64,000 nt of DNA from Lithobates sylvaticus (GCA_028564925.1 CM053031.1:167025584-167089583); one strand, 5' to 3'. Positions 1-11,543 are shown, numbered from the stretch's first letter. Notes: generated from the sequence alone by a model not told the origin. Program-made: numbers and translations.

Positions 1-287
1 TGGCTTCTGCATTCACACAGAGCCAAAACAGGAAGTGACAAGCCGCTCTGAGGACAGCACCGCCCAGACAGTGATACATGAAAGCGAATGCCCCAATCAG
101 CGTCTAGAGGCGCTCTGCAGAGCGCCACAAGGCACCAAAAAATAGCACAAATGAAGTGTCTTGCCTGCAATCATGGGATTGCATTTGCATGACGCTCCCA
201 TTGTGTATTGTGTCCGGCGCCCCCCCCCCCCCCCTCCCCTCCTACTCAGTGCACTTAAAGGAACTTTTTTTTTATTTTTTAAAGAGA

Positions 288-318
<31 letters not shown>

Positions 319-394
319 TTTTTTTTTTTGTGACTGTCTGTGGGGGGGGGGGGGGGCGGCGCCCATGCGCCCCCCTATGGACGGGCCTCCACTG
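1..394 (-). mobile_element. End of a non-autonomous hAT-like element (continues left of window)
   Basis: Read on the minus strand, the sequence at 394 opens with CAGTGGAGGCCCGTCCATAG, a CAGTGG-type terminus common among non-autonomous vertebrate hAT elements, and it breaks directly into the L1 reading frame at the Trp-Ile-Glu-Phe residues near the ORF2 C-terminus. Inside are a G-run (about 342-357), a long A-run on this strand (about 288-330), a C-run (about 222-234) and a GC-rich stretch, with no coding capacity. The other terminus and the target duplication lie outside the window, so the family is inferred from one end only. The homopolymer runs could alternatively belong to the L1 tail. 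Confidence 0.45.
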
Positions 395-1190
395 AACTCT
401 ATCCACCTCCTCCATATACTGCTGAATGTTTCCAATGAGTCCTCTCTCATATGTATTGTTTCTTCTATTGATCTTAACCAGTCTATCTTTACTAGCCACT
501 CTTTTATTGATGGAGGGTCAAGAGACCTCCATACTTTTGGGATTAGACTCTTGGCCGCATTCAGCAGATAAGGTATCAAAGTATTCTTGTATTTGGCTAC
601 TGTTTTGCCTGTGTCATGGAACAGGCATGTCCATGGTTCCTTCCTCATGTGCTCCTCTGTTATTTGGTGAATATTGTCAATAATTTTTTCCCAGTATGGC
701 TGAATCTTTACACAATCCCACCACAGGTGAGCAAACGTTCCTGGAGCATCACACTCCCTCCAACATTTTGATGAGATGTCTACACTAAACTTTTGGGCTC
801 TTTGCGGGACAATATACCATCTCGCCAGCAATTTGCACGACATTTTAATTGTTCTAACGTCTCTAGAGGTGGAGCATGCTATTCTCAGAATCTTACTTCT
901 ATGTTCCTCATCCCGTAATTCCCCTATCTCTTCCTCCCATTTCTTCAAATAAGGCGGATACCTAGGTTCTATTTCCTCTCCCAATATTTTATATATTTTA
1001 GAGACGCTCTGTCCCAGGCATTGCGATGTGGAGAATAGCCTCTCAATAGGCCTCATATTTCCTCCTCCTCGCAGTGGCTGGGGGAGCGTCTGTGTAAAGT
1101 GTTGTATTTGTGCATATCTCCATCTATCCAATGGCCTATTACCCCATTTTTGTGTTAATTCACTAAAAGTGCAGACTCTGTGGAGTGGAA
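395..1190 (-). pseudogene. L1-A ORF2 C-terminal region
   Basis: The translation shows the L1 ORF2 C-terminal landmarks: a KKWEEEIG segment, the 'KLLARWYIVP' stretch, then a zinc-knuckle-like C-x3-C-x7-H-x4-C box (CWRECDAPGTFAHLWWDC) and a terminal WRRWIEF block. In this family the region follows the reverse transcriptase and is thought to bind nucleic acid. The coding sequence is cut at 394 by the hAT-like terminus, and on its upstream side it meets endonuclease sequence without any reverse transcriptase in between. It is a dead fragment. Confidence 0.85.
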
Positions 1191-1229
1191 AGTGGAGACC
1201 CACCTTGTGGATATCATATGACGGTGCAG

Positions 1230-1647
1230 GGTAATGAAGTGGTTAATACCTTGTTCAATTTTTAGGCAATAGGATGGGTTTTTGAGTATAATGTCGTGGA
1301 CACACCACGTTGGGTCGTGGGCTTTAGGGATAGTGGAGGATATAGTGGTATAAACTGCGTTATGATCTGGCCAGCGAATGGGAATTATGCTAGATGCGAG
1401 AACTTCAGGTATCGTAGCTGTAGTTAGGAATATGTGATCAATACGGGTGGAGATCTGGTGTGGGTGTGAGTAGTAAGTATAGCATCTTTTGGTCGAAATA
1501 CATTCTCTCCATGAATCTACTAAATTGTATCGGGAGAGTAATTGAGAAAATGATTGATTACTCAAATTACGGGAGGGAATATAAAGGAGACTTATCTAGA
1601 AATGGGAGGAGGACCTGATTAGAGTCACCACATACTACCGTGAACAC
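1230..1647 (-). pseudogene. L1-A ORF2 endonuclease, C-terminal half
   Basis: The minus-strand translation contains the end of an APE-type endonuclease: YNLVDSWRE, then TRIDHIFL, then the catalytic-region motif RWPDHNAV (the S/P-D-H box). These are standard L1 ORF2 positions about 200 residues into the protein. The reading continues on the far side of the hAT insertion at 9455. Downstream it fuses at about 1200-1240 to ORF2 C-terminal sequence, so about 700 residues of reverse transcriptase are gone. Confidence 0.8.
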
Positions 1648-1659
1648 TAGGGATGGACC

Positions 1660-1697
1660 CGGTGCTCGATTCGAACCCATGTTCGAATCGAACATCG
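1660..1697. repeat. Subterminal hairpin of hAT copy 1
   Basis: The sequence GGTGCTCGATTCGAAC is followed by CCAT and then GTTCGAATCGAAC, forming a stem just inside the terminal repeat. The matching place in copy 2 (52127-52168) is a perfect 19-bp stem, so this one is a slightly decayed version. Subterminal hairpins of this sort are candidate transposase-binding sites. Confidence 0.7.
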
Positions 1698-1802
1698 GCC
1701 GTTCGTCCGCTCGTCGAGTCCAGAACTATGTGGACCCTTCGCATCAAATTTGTGTGATGCGAACGGTCCACAATGCACTGCGCCAGTCGCAGTGCATTGC
1801 TG

Positions 1803-1852
1803 GCTGATGATTGGCCAAGCATGCACTGTGGCCCCGCATGCTTGGCCAATCA
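1803..1852. repeat. Inverted repeat, hAT copy 1 5' region
   Basis: ATGATTGGCCAAGCATGC and GCATGCTTGGCCAATCAT flank a 13-bp loop. The same stem occurs in copy 2 near 52015-52063. ATTGG/CCAAT cores are CCAAT-box-like, and the pair lies about 100 bp upstream of the TATA box, so a promoter role is possible (inference). Confidence 0.6.
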
Positions 1853-1933
1853 TAGAGCCAGCGGCGAGGAGAGCAATAATTGGATGCCTGTGGCCAATTA
1901 TAGCTCAGGGGGTTTAGTACACGCCCCACACAA

Positions 1934-1940
1934 TATAAGG
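1934..1940 (+). promoter_or_regulatory. TATA box of hAT copy 1 transposase
   Basis: TATAAGG precedes a GC-rich GGCCGCCGCG hairpin. Copy 2 has TATAAAAGG followed by the related GGCCGCCACG at the same relative position (51926-51918 on the minus strand). Conservation between copies that differ greatly just downstream supports a real core promoter. The first transposase ATG is about 590 bp downstream, beyond the 5' tandem array. Confidence 0.5.
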
Positions 1941-2109
1941 CCGCCGCGTCGGCGGCCTCATGTAGTGTGTTCCGGCGTTAGGAACAGTGTCAGTGACATA
2001 TAGTTATCTGCTTGTGATTCATTTCTGTGTGGGGAATAGTGTAGGGAAAGAGGAAAAATAGGCAGGGATAGTTTATTCTTCTCAGTGCTGTTCTTAATCT
2101 CTACCAATC

Positions 2110-2500
2110 CAGCCATCTGCAGGAGTTAGTGTGTGTGCGTGCTGTGTTAGTATAGCACAGCAGTAGCACACTAAACCACCTTACCCTGTATCTGCCCTTC
2201 TGGCCTGTTGTCATCTAAGGCAGCCAGCCATCTGCAGGAGTTAGTGTGTGTGTGTGTGTGTGCTCTGTGACTATAAGACAGCACACTAAACCACCTTACC
2301 CTGTATCTTCCCTTCTGGCCTGTTGTCATCTAAGGCAGCCAGCCAACCAGCCAGCCATCTACAGGAGTTAGTGTGTGTGTGTGTGTGCTCTGTGACTATA
2401 ACACAGCACACTAAACCACCTTACCCTGTATCTGCCCTTCTGGCCTGTTGTCATCTAAATCAGCCATCTGCAGGAGTTAGTGTGTGGGCTGTGTGACTCC
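2110..2500 (+). repeat. 5' tandem array of hAT copy 1 (unit about 115 bp, 3-4 copies)
   Basis: Units start with CAGCCATCTGCAGGAGTTAG, run into a GT-rich stretch and end with a 'ttctggcctgttgtcatcta' segment. Three full units and one partial unit lie between the TATA box and the transposase start. Copy 2 has a completely different 90-bp array here. Confidence 0.85.
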
Positions 2501-2525
2501 AGCACAATATACACTACCCATTACA

Positions 2526-5500
2526 ATGTCTGGAAGACCAACAAGGAGAGGCAGACAGTCACGAGCCAAGAAAACAGGGCAAGCAGGCTCTGTGTCTAGA
2601 GTCTTAGTGCTGGTCGTGGATGCGGTGCATTGTCATCAGCACGTGGCCATGGGACACGCTTGTGCTTATATTCGGCAGCTGGACATGTTGAGCCGCATCA
2701 TGCCGAAGTCTTGGTAGAGTGGATGACCAAGCCCTCCTCACCCTCCTCATTCCTCTCGCACCCAGGCTCAGGGTACTGGCAAAGCAGCTGCCAACACGTA
2801 CTCAATGTCATCATCAGGCACCTCTTCCCTAGACCCACCATGTCCTCCTGAGGAGTCCCCCGAACTGTTTGAGCACAGTGTTGGGTACATGCTCCAGGAG
2901 GATGCCCAGCGTTTTGAAGGCTCCGATGATGATACCCAGCTAGAGGAAAGCAGTAGCGTGAGCGCAGAGAGAGGGGATGCTCAAGGACAGCAATCTGGCA
3001 GTCATGTTCCACCAGCTGCAGCTTACTGCCAGGTTTGCTCCAGTGGTGAAGAGGGAGGGGATGATGAGGTCACTGACTCCACGTGGGTGCCTGAACGGAG
3101 AGAGGAGGAGGAGAAGGAGGAGGAGGAGGCGGCACATCTCCAACAAGGCAGGATGCCCTCCGGGGGCCAGCTTGAGGCCAGCACACCAACTGAATCACAC
3201 CGCAGATCTCCGCCTGTGCAGGGTGCTGCCTCTGCACGTTATTACAAAAGTTCTTTGGTGTGGGCCTTTTTTGAGACGAGTGCATCAGCTCGCACCACTG
3301 CTATTTGCAACATATGTCTCAAGCGTATCTCACGTGGCCAAAACATCAGCCGCTTGGGCACCACAAGCATGACCAGACATATGTTGACCTGCCAGGCAGC
3401 TCGTTGGCAAGCGCACATCAAAGACCCACACCAAAGAACAAAGCGGACCTCTCCTTGCTCCTCATCAGCTGGGATCTCCAACCCCACTATACCTTCAGTC
3501 CTCTCTGAAAACTGCACTGAGAGGAATGAAGGTGTAGAATTAGTTGTGTCACAGCCAAGTACTTGTGGGCACTCTGCTAGCAGTACACCGACGTCTGATT
3601 GTAACAGGCAAATTTCCCTGCCCCAGCTGCTCCACGTGGGTGCCTGAACAGGGTGGTCAGCGGAAAGGTGCATATTACCGCTGACTCATGGTCCAGCAGG
3701 CATGGACACGAACGTTACCTGTCTTTCACGGCCCATTGGGTCACTCTTTTGGCAGCTGGGAAGGATGCAGGACAAGGTGCAGTAGTGTTGGAGGTTGTTC
3801 CGCCATCACCCCTTCAAAATGTTACTACTGGTTGTGACACACCTCTCTCCTCCACCCCCTCTTCTTCTTCTTCCTCCATGGCCTCTTCGAGTGCTCTGTC
3901 CTCGGAACCAGCGGTGCTCCGTAGGCGTCCAAGAGGCTACGCAAGTACGCAGGCAAAAAGATGCCATGCCGTGCTTGCGCTGGTGTGTTTGGGGGACAGG
4001 AGCCACACTGGGGCAGAGGTTCTGTCAGCTCTGCAGGGGCAGGCCGAGAGGTGGTTGATGCCACGCCAGCTTAAGCCAGGAATGGTGGTTTCTGACAATG
4101 GCACCAACCTCCTCTCCGCCCTGCGACAGGGACAGCTGACCCATGTGCCCTGTATGGCTCATGTCCTTAACCTGGTGGTGCAGCGGTTCTTGGGCAGGTA
4201 CCCAGGCTTACAGGATGTCCTGAGGCAGGCCAGGAAAGTCTGTGTGCATTTCTGCCGATCATATAATGCCAGTGCTCGGCTGGCTGAGCTGCAAAAGGAG
4301 TTGAACCTGCCCAAGAACCGCCTCATATGTGACATGCCCACCAGGCGGAACTCAACGTTGGCCATGCTGCAGCGACTGCACATGCAGCAGAGGGCCATCA
4401 TGGAGTACCTGTGCGACTACGGCACCAGGACAGGTTCAGGGGAGCTCGGATTTTTTTCCCCACGCCAGTGGAGCATGATCAGGGATGCATGCACTGTCCT
4501 GTCACCATTTGAGGAGGCCATGAGGCTGGTGAGCAGTGACAGTGCATGCATCAGTGACACTGTACCTCTTGTCCACCTGTTGGAGCATACGCTGCGTGGA
4601 ATAATGGACAGGGCACTTGAGGCAGAACAGAGGCAGGAAGAGGAGGACTTCCTTGCCTCTCAAGGCCCCCTTTATCCAGACAGTGTTCCTTCTCTCCCAC
4701 CCATCACACAGGAAGAGGATGAGGAGGATTGTGTCAGCATGGAGGTGGAGCCTGGCACTCAGCATCAGCAGCAGCAGTCTTTTAGGGATGATTTACAGTC
4801 GCAAGAAACCAGTGGACTTGTACATGGCTGGGAGGAGGTGGCTGCGGATCATGTCGTCCTCAGTGACCCAGAAGACTCCGGACCGAATGCCTCAGCTAAC
4901 CTACGTTGCATGGCCTCCCTGATCCTGCAAAGCCTGCGGAAGGATCCTCGTATTCTTCGGATCAAGGAGAGGGACCATTACTGGCTGGCCACTCTCCTCG
5001 ATCCACGGTACAAGGGTAAGGTTGCGGACATTATCTTGCCGTCGCAGAGGGAGCAGAGGATGAGACATCTCAGGGAGGCCTTGCAGAAAGGTCTGTGCAA
5101 CGCGTTCCCAGAGACTGGGAGGTTACAAACTCCTGGTCCTGGACGACGAGTTGCTGAGGCTTTGGTCAGTAGCAGAAGGAGCGGTGGGGAAGGTGGACGT
5201 CTGACCGATGCGTTCAGACAATTTTTTAGTCTGCAGCCCCAAGGTATGATCGGTTCCAGCAACCATCGCCAACATCTGATATACATGGTGCAGGAATACC
5301 TAGGGGCAAGTTCAGACTTGGACACCTTTCCCACCGAAAATTCTCTGGCTTACTGGGTCTTGAGGATGGATCACTGGCCAGAGCTTGCACAGTATGCAAT
5401 TGAGCTACTGGCCTGTCCTGCATCCAGCTTTCTTTCTGAATGCACATTCAGTGCTGCTGGAGGCTTTGTCACCGATCACAGGGTGCGCCTGTCCACCGTC

Positions 5501-5683
5501 TCGGTTGATCGACTGACCTTCATAAAGATGAATCAGTCTTGGATCACCACCAGCTACCAGGCACCTGAAGCTGATATAACAGAATCATTTATTTTGAAAT
5601 GTCACATCCCTTCAAGACTGCCTATGTTGATGCTGAGTGACTGTCCTGTTATGTTGACTGACTATCCTCTTCCTCCTCAATGA
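2526..5683 (+). pseudogene. hAT copy 1 transposase (BED zinc finger, hAT dimerisation domain)
   Basis: The start MSGRPTRRGRQSR at 2526 matches MAGRPPRRGRHSR in copy 2, which decides the start. The open reading runs in pieces: 2526-2717, a shifted stretch to about 2800, 2805-3647 (280 residues) and 3653-5683 (676 residues), so at least three frameshifts. A BED finger lies about 3240-3420 (CNIC, then RGQNISRLGTTSMTRH and a Cys). The RNase-H-like catalytic core follows, with ITADSWSS and SDNGTNLLSAL. The C-terminal dimerisation region, with YWVLRMDHWPELAQYA and FSAAGG..T.HR, ends near 5560. A segment present in copy 2 between the BED region and VSGKVHITADS is missing here. The protein would bind element ends in the nucleus and move them by cut-and-paste. 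Confidence 0.9.
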
Positions 5684-5736
5684 TCCTGATGATAGCTTGG
5701 AAGAACATTTTTGTTTCTGGGTGCCACCACCAGTGG

Positions 5737-6300
5737 CTAAGGCCCAATTTTTCAGCCCCTGTTTAACAGGGGCTTGTAATTACAATTTTTTATGCAATGC
5801 TTTGCAACAGGTCTCATTGCTGTGCTCCAAGTACAGTATCTGTGAGGGGTTTCAGTGTTGTGGCACCAGCACCAGTGCCTAAGGCACAATTTTTCAGCCC
5901 CTGTTTAACATGGGCTTGTAATTAAAAAAATGTATGCAATGCTTTGCAACAGGTCTCATTGCTGTGCTCCAAGTACAGTATCTGTGAGGGGTTGCAGTGT
6001 TGTGGCACCAGCACCAGTGCCTAAGGCCCAATTTTTCAGCCCCTGTTTAACAGGGGCATGTCATTACAATTTTTTATGAAATGCTTTGCAACAGGTCTGA
6101 TTTCTGTGCTCCAAGTACAGTATCTGTGAGGGGTTGCAGTGTTGTGGCACCAGCACCAGTGCCTAAGGCACATTTTTCAGTCCCTGTTTAACAGGGACGT
6201 GTAATTACAATTCTTGATCTAATAATTCACAGCAGGGCCCATTCCTGTGCCCACCAAGAGTAACTGTGAGGGCTTACAGTGTTGTGGCAACACCAACATC
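5737..6300 (+). repeat. 3' tandem array of hAT copy 1 (unit about 143 bp, 4 copies)
   Basis: Units restart at about 5737, 5880, 6022 and 6164 with CTAAGGCCCAATTTTTCAG and contain 'agtatctgtgaggggtt'. A related array with about three times as many units is found after the transposase in copy 2 (41754-43370). It lies just downstream of the stop codon and may overlap the 3' UTR. Confidence 0.85.
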
Positions 6301-6681
6301 TAATGGGGCAAATTTCTGCAGAGTATATACGGCAGGCCCCTACTTTCAAACATCCCACTTACAAACGACTCCTACTTGCAAACGGAAGGAGAAAACAGGA
6401 AGTGAGAGGAAATCTACCCCTAGGAAGGGAAATTCTATCCTGTTAGATTTAATTTGGGAAAAAGGTATCTCCTCTCTACTGATGCTTTATCACCAATCCT
6501 TGTTTCAATAAAAACCCCACTTTTCCAAAAACATTTGTCATTGGGACGGAAAGTGAGGTGAAATGTTCTGAACAGGTGCACAGACAGCAAAACAAATGTT
6601 ACAGGGGTGATAACCCTTCCCTATGTTCTCCAAAAAGCTTAAAAATAGATTTTTTTGGATGGAGCTACACTTAAAAATGTA

Positions 6682-8750
6682 AAAAAAAGAAAGTGCATCG
6701 CAAAACATATAAAAAATGGAATATAAAAGTTCATATCCAATTAGCAATGTGTAGAGTGATGTGGATGAGAACACCCAGTGACTGTAGACTTTCAGTAAGT
6801 TTCACAGTGACAATCCTCCACCAAACGGAAAAGGTACTCTTACCAAATGTGATAATCAAAAACGCATGGACCCATTCGTGGGATGATGGTGCGATAACGA
6901 TCCAACCAGGAGGAAATCCAAAGGTGTGTGATGACCAGGACACCAGAAGTATCCTGAGGATGCGGCTCCAACCAAGATGATCCACCATGAGATGATTATG
7001 CAGGTTTAATGCCCAAGAAAAAATAAAAGATGCAATCTCAGTGCAGACTGTATAAAAATCTTGCTTTATTTAAAAAGGGGGGGGGGGGGGATAACACTGA
7101 AGCTCCCATGGATATTAAGGACTGCACAGACAGTTGAAGCATGCAAGCCTCTGCATAAAAAACAGCACAGCAGTGGAGCCCAGTAACTCAATTAGAGCTC
7201 TGATGAGTATAGGCTGTACAAGCAATTAGGGCAAGCAGTCATCTGCACTGAATACAGCACATACATAGAGCACAATGAAAACAAATAACTAAAAAACATC
7301 AGCGGTGTAAAGCCACTGTGTATAGCGTGATGGAGCGCGGGTGACTGGCATAAGCGATAGCTCCTCCCCCGTACGCACGTTACGTCCTGTGGACTTCGTC
7401 AGCGGTGGGTGGAGCTATCTAGTCACCTTGCGCTGTTAATATAGAGGCCTGGGTGGTAAACGAGCAGCGTGATAGGTGCAGAGAAACACCAGTGCCAGAG
7501 GTCCTAGCACCGGACGTTCTTTAGTGACACAAAGACACAACTTAGCTTGTGGGGACACCGAAGGCACAGTTTTAAAACCTGTACTGGAATTAAAACATAC
7601 TCCCATGGTATATGCTGGATTCACATGGCTGAGTGATAATTAACCAGCACTAGCAAAAGCAGCCAAAAGGAGTCTATATACAAATAAAAAACAAACAGTT
7701 ATAAAAATGCCACAACCTTCCAAAAAATTAATGGATGATTAATGCACCCGCGTCCATCATTGCTAAATTCACATATTATATAGATAACAAGTATCTCAAC
7801 CTTACTAATTTAGCTGATTTAATTTAAGATATACAATAAAATATAATATAAAATTATATAATAAAAAAGAGAAAAAAAAAATGTATACATATATACACAC
7901 ACATATATATATAAAAAATGTATAAAAATGACAATAGCAATTAATTTTTAATCTATTTATCTGATATAAAGCAGTTAAGGTCGAAGTCGACGTTCATCCC
8001 TCCTGGAACAAGTACCTGCATCTCATGAATCCAGAAGGATTCACGTTGACTTAACTGCCTTATAAAGTTTCCCCCTCTCCAGTGTTGGGTAACCCTCTCC
8101 AGTCCCCAAAACTTTAAGCATTTAGGGTCTCTGTTATGACATAACCTAAAATGCTTAGAAACGTTATGTGTTTTAAGGCCTTTTTTGATGTTATTCACAT
8201 GCTCTCCTATGCGAACACTGAGAGGTCTTGATGTCCTCCCAACGTACTGTTTACCACAATCACATTCGAGAACATATACCACACCAGTGGTGTTACAAGT
8301 AATCAAGCTTTTAATTGGGTATGTGACACCAGTGGTGAAAGTAGAAAATTCTTTCCGCCTCTTGACATTATGTTTGCATTGTCTACATGGAGGGCAACGC
8401 CCACAAGCATAAAAACCAGTCAAGAAGGAGAAAATTTTATTTTCTTTTAAAATAGGAGGATCCACTACACTAGGGGCTATAACATCCCTAAGGGTTGGTG
8501 CCTTTTTGTAAATGAACCTGGGACGTGGTGGTAATACCTTTCCCAAAATGTTATCCTTCTTAAGAATGTCCCAATGCTTCATGACTATCTTTTCAAATTT
8601 TTTGTGCTGGACATTGTAGTCCAGAATAATTCTGAACTCAGAGCCAGCTTTCTGAGGTTTTTTGGACTGCAAGTCTGACACCAAAACAGCTCGATCCATG
8701 TTCCCAATGTTATGAATCTCGCTGGTGATGGTATTCTTATGATATCCCTT
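6682..8750 (-). mobile_element. 5'-truncated Penelope-like element inside hAT copy 1
   Basis: The hAT sequence 'ggatggagctacactt' is interrupted here and resumes after 8750, as comparison with uninterrupted copy 2 (about 41370-41400) shows. The 14-bp sequence CACTTAAAAATGTA is present on both sides (6668-6681 and 8751-8764), a target duplication in the size range of Penelope elements. Coding sequence of the C-terminal GIY-YIG region starts directly at the 8750 edge, so the reverse transcriptase is missing by 5' truncation. About 1.27 kb of 3' non-coding sequence follows, with a G-run (about 7077-7090) and AT-rich microsatellite near 7880-7915. Confidence 0.85.
7953..8750 (-). pseudogene. Penelope-like element, GIY-YIG endonuclease C-terminus
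   Basis: About 265 open residues remain. In order they show the pre-nuclease motif RPRFIYKKAPTLRDVIAPS, a Cys-rich finger (CGRCPPCRQC, then HNVKRR), and the GIY-YIG core VVYVLECDCGKQYVGRT followed by the conserved Arg in LSVRIGEH and the Glu in QRESFWI. This combination of CxC-type finger and GIY-YIG nuclease is diagnostic of animal Penelope elements of the Neptune/Poseidon kind. The nuclease nicks target DNA to prime reverse transcription. This reading frame is intact but has lost its reverse transcriptase, so it is a partial gene. It ends at a stop at 7953, leaving a long 3' region. Confidence 0.88.
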
Positions 8751-9454
8751 CACTTAAAAATGTACCTGTTCAAAATTACAAACAGATTCTACTTAAGAAC
8801 AAATCTACAGTCCCTGTCTTGTTTGCACCGCCTGTATACTGCTGTTCAGAGTATATAGGGTTGTAGGTATAGGGTTTTGTTTTGGGTGCGGGGTTCCCCT
8901 TAATATCCATACAAGACCCAAAGGGGCTGGTAATGGGCTGGGGTAGGGTTTCTTGATGGGGTAGCCATGCCATTTTTCTCAAAGATTTTCATCCATATTG
9001 CCAGGACAGGACATGACTTTAAAGCCGCAAGCAGTTTTAAATGGCTTCTTTTTTTCCTTTACAAATGTCATTTTTTGCAGGGACAATTCTAAACACGGGG
9101 AAACACATGCCACTTCACAGGCATACTTTAGATACCCCCCAGGTACCATATTTAAAAGAATATTTCACTTTTTTTTTCACTTTATGCATCATTAAAATGA
9201 CTGCTCCAGAAAAAACGTCAGTTTTTAAAACTTCTTTTTGCATTGATACATGTCCCCTGGGGCAGGACCCGGGTCCCCAAACCTGTTTTATGACATTAAC
9301 ATGCATATTGGCCGTTATAATTAGCACTTTAGTTTTTGAACGTTCGCGTCCATTGTAACTAACAGGGTTCTAACGTTCACTCAAACTTTCGGTCCGTTCG
9401 CAGGTTCTGGTGCGAACCGAACCCGGGGGTTTTTGGCTCATCCCTAGTAACCAC

Positions 9455-9759
9455 ACTGTCCATGATATGACCATTGAGAATTAGATATCGCCCCTCAGGG
9501 TCTTTAATTTCTGACTGAATGTAGAATGGGGTAGAGCGATGAAAGGCTATAAGGGTTCCTCTTTTTGGTGTTAGCTGGGTCTGTAAATACTTGTGGGGAA
9601 AAAGGGCTCATATACTTAGAAGTAGATTTCACTGTAAAGTGAGTTTCCTGTAAGCATATTATGTGAGCCTTTTTGGCTTAAAAGGAACAGAATGCTTTAG
9701 CTATTTTCTGTGGTATGTTGATTCCCTGAACATTCAGGGAAAGAATGTTTAAAGGTGCC
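9455..9759 (-). pseudogene. L1-A ORF2 start and endonuclease N-terminal half
   Basis: On the minus strand an ATG at 9759-9757 opens MAPLNILSLNVQGINIPQK, matching the L1 endonuclease start (the NVRG/NVQG motif), followed by a degraded 'CLQETHF'-like segment with stops and a frameshift. The reading resumes at 1647 beyond the hAT insertion. Confidence 0.75.
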
Positions 9760-10400
9760 ATGGTATATGGTCTAAAAAGGTAGTACTCACCAATACCTGG
9801 TAGTGTCCGACTGGATGAATCAACCTATAGTATAGTAAGTATAGAAAAAAAAAACTGAAAATATGAGAGGTAAATTTAATTGAGATACAACATATCTTAT
9901 TTTGAGATATAAAGTTTTCCCGTGATGGGGGAAATAATCCACCATCAGGGGAGGTGGAACCATCATAATTTACCCACGTATTATGAGTGGGCAAACGAGG
10001 AAGGCAGATTGGGGCACACTAAACGTCTGTGTGCGGAAGAAAAGCCCTAATGACATTTCAGAAGAATGAATAATTATTAATACTAAAATTAATACAAATA
10101 TAACCCACTAGCCATTAGATAATGCTAATCCTAGAACTTTTGAAAAAAAAAAATGGAAAGAAAAATTAAATAGATTAATTTAAGGCTTAATTGGCACATT
10201 TTCACTCTATGTCCGGTTGGACTAAAAAGGACTAAGGTGGGGACTATATCCAACTATATGTTGGAAGGTGAAAAGAAGAAAAAAAAAAAGGGGGGGTACC
10301 CTTTATTTGGTATAAGATAGAATCAATAGGATATCTTATATGATAACAAGTAAATATTTACAGGATAATACCATACCAATGATCCCTTACTGACTCTATT
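9760..10400 (-). other. L1-A non-coding stretch upstream of ORF2
   Basis: The sequence is AT-rich with A-runs and one G-run (about 10290-10298). No open frame carries recognisable protein. By position it is the L1-A inter-ORF region, interrupted at 10401 by the insertion of the plus-strand L1. Confidence 0.5.
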
Positions 10401-10417
10401 AAAACCTTAATGTTATA
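10401..10417. repeat. Target-site duplication of the plus-strand L1 (left copy)
   Basis: AAAACCTTAATGTTATA here is repeated exactly at 18096-18112 just after the L1 poly(A). At least the 14 bases beyond the A-run are a true duplication. Confidence 0.85.
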
Positions 10418-11543
10418 CAGGAGGGGAGGATGCCGACCCAAGCAGACGTGTGTTGAGCTCTGCTCTTCCTCCTCCCCAGTCAATCAGCTGTAAGCCCTGA
10501 TGAACTAATGAGAATGGACGAGAAAGGCCTGCAATCCTCAGACTGAAGCCCCAGTAATCACAGCATAGCAGTGAAGACAAAGCGATCCCGTAGCAGATGG
10601 GCAACTACTCCAGCCATATCTAGATGCAGACAAATACACCTTTTGACCTCACTTGCTTTGACTGGACCTAGCCACCTGAGGGGACCACAAAAACCTGCGC
10701 CTCGATAGAGGAAGATACCTGGCCCGATCGTACGGTCCCATCCCACGGCCCTGTGCTGCAGTCTGAACGCGCACCCTTGTATTAAACCAACCGTAGCGTG
10801 GGAGAGAAACGACAGCCCAGGAGACACTCACCCGTCGGAGGCTAGCGAAGCCTCGATATCAACCCCGCGCCCTGCCTGAAAACAGCCGAGATACCGCCGT
10901 TGTGCGGAGACATCCGGGAAGGCACGACACCATATTGCGGGAGGAGGACCGCGCTACACAGCGGCACGGAAACTTGGAGAGCCTCGGAACACACAAGCAA
11001 CAAAAGGTAATACACCTGAATGCACATTATGAACCCCATATTTATCTGCGCCAGGTTGGCTACCTCTAAGGGACAATAAGTACACTGAATGCATGAGGAA
11101 ATCTAGAGGACCGAATCGCCCTGAAAACTAGGTCTGAACCCATTTATTTATTTATTTATTTTTTTCTGTCTTGTTTATAAATACCTATTGGATGCATCTA
11201 TTTGTATATGGTCTACATAAGCTGTCGCATACCTAGCTCTAACTACAGCAAGAGCATAATAGACTTATCTGTGTCTGGTATAATCAATGGCAAGTCCCCC
11301 CCAAACTATCTCAGGTGGACTTATACAACACCAAGCACTATCTTATTAGAGAGGAACAAACGATAAGTGGGTCAGGGAGGAGAGGGAAGAGAAAGGTGAG
11401 AGGAGAGAAAAACAGCCGAAAACACACCACTATATCTCCCCGGACAATCCATACAGATCCCTGTACCCTACCTAACTCATAAACCCTAAAACACACTAGC
11501 GAGATATATTCCTCTCTACCCCACTCATCTCCCCTCGTTGGAA

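Larger units (their letters stand above)
1648..9446 (+). mobile_element. hAT copy 1: autonomous-type hAT transposon (BED/ZBED-like)
   Basis: The element begins TAGGGATGGACCC and ends GGCTCATCCCTA, giving an 8-10 bp terminal inverted repeat (TAGGGATG). Flanks are GTGAACAC (1640-1647) and GTAACCAC (9447-9454), an 8-bp hAT-type target duplication with two mismatches. In order it contains a subterminal hairpin, a TATA box, a 5' tandem array, a transposase with BED finger and hAT dimerisation domain, a 3' tandem array and a 3' subterminal region. A second copy lies at 40746-52178 in the opposite orientation. A Penelope-like element has inserted at 6682-8750. The transposase is broken by frameshifts, so this copy is not autonomous now. 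Confidence 0.88.

Noticed and set aside
97-395. Poly-Lys/poly-Phe and Pro-rich small open frames around the homopolymer runs
   Set aside because: They are caused by A/T, C and G runs in a non-autonomous element.
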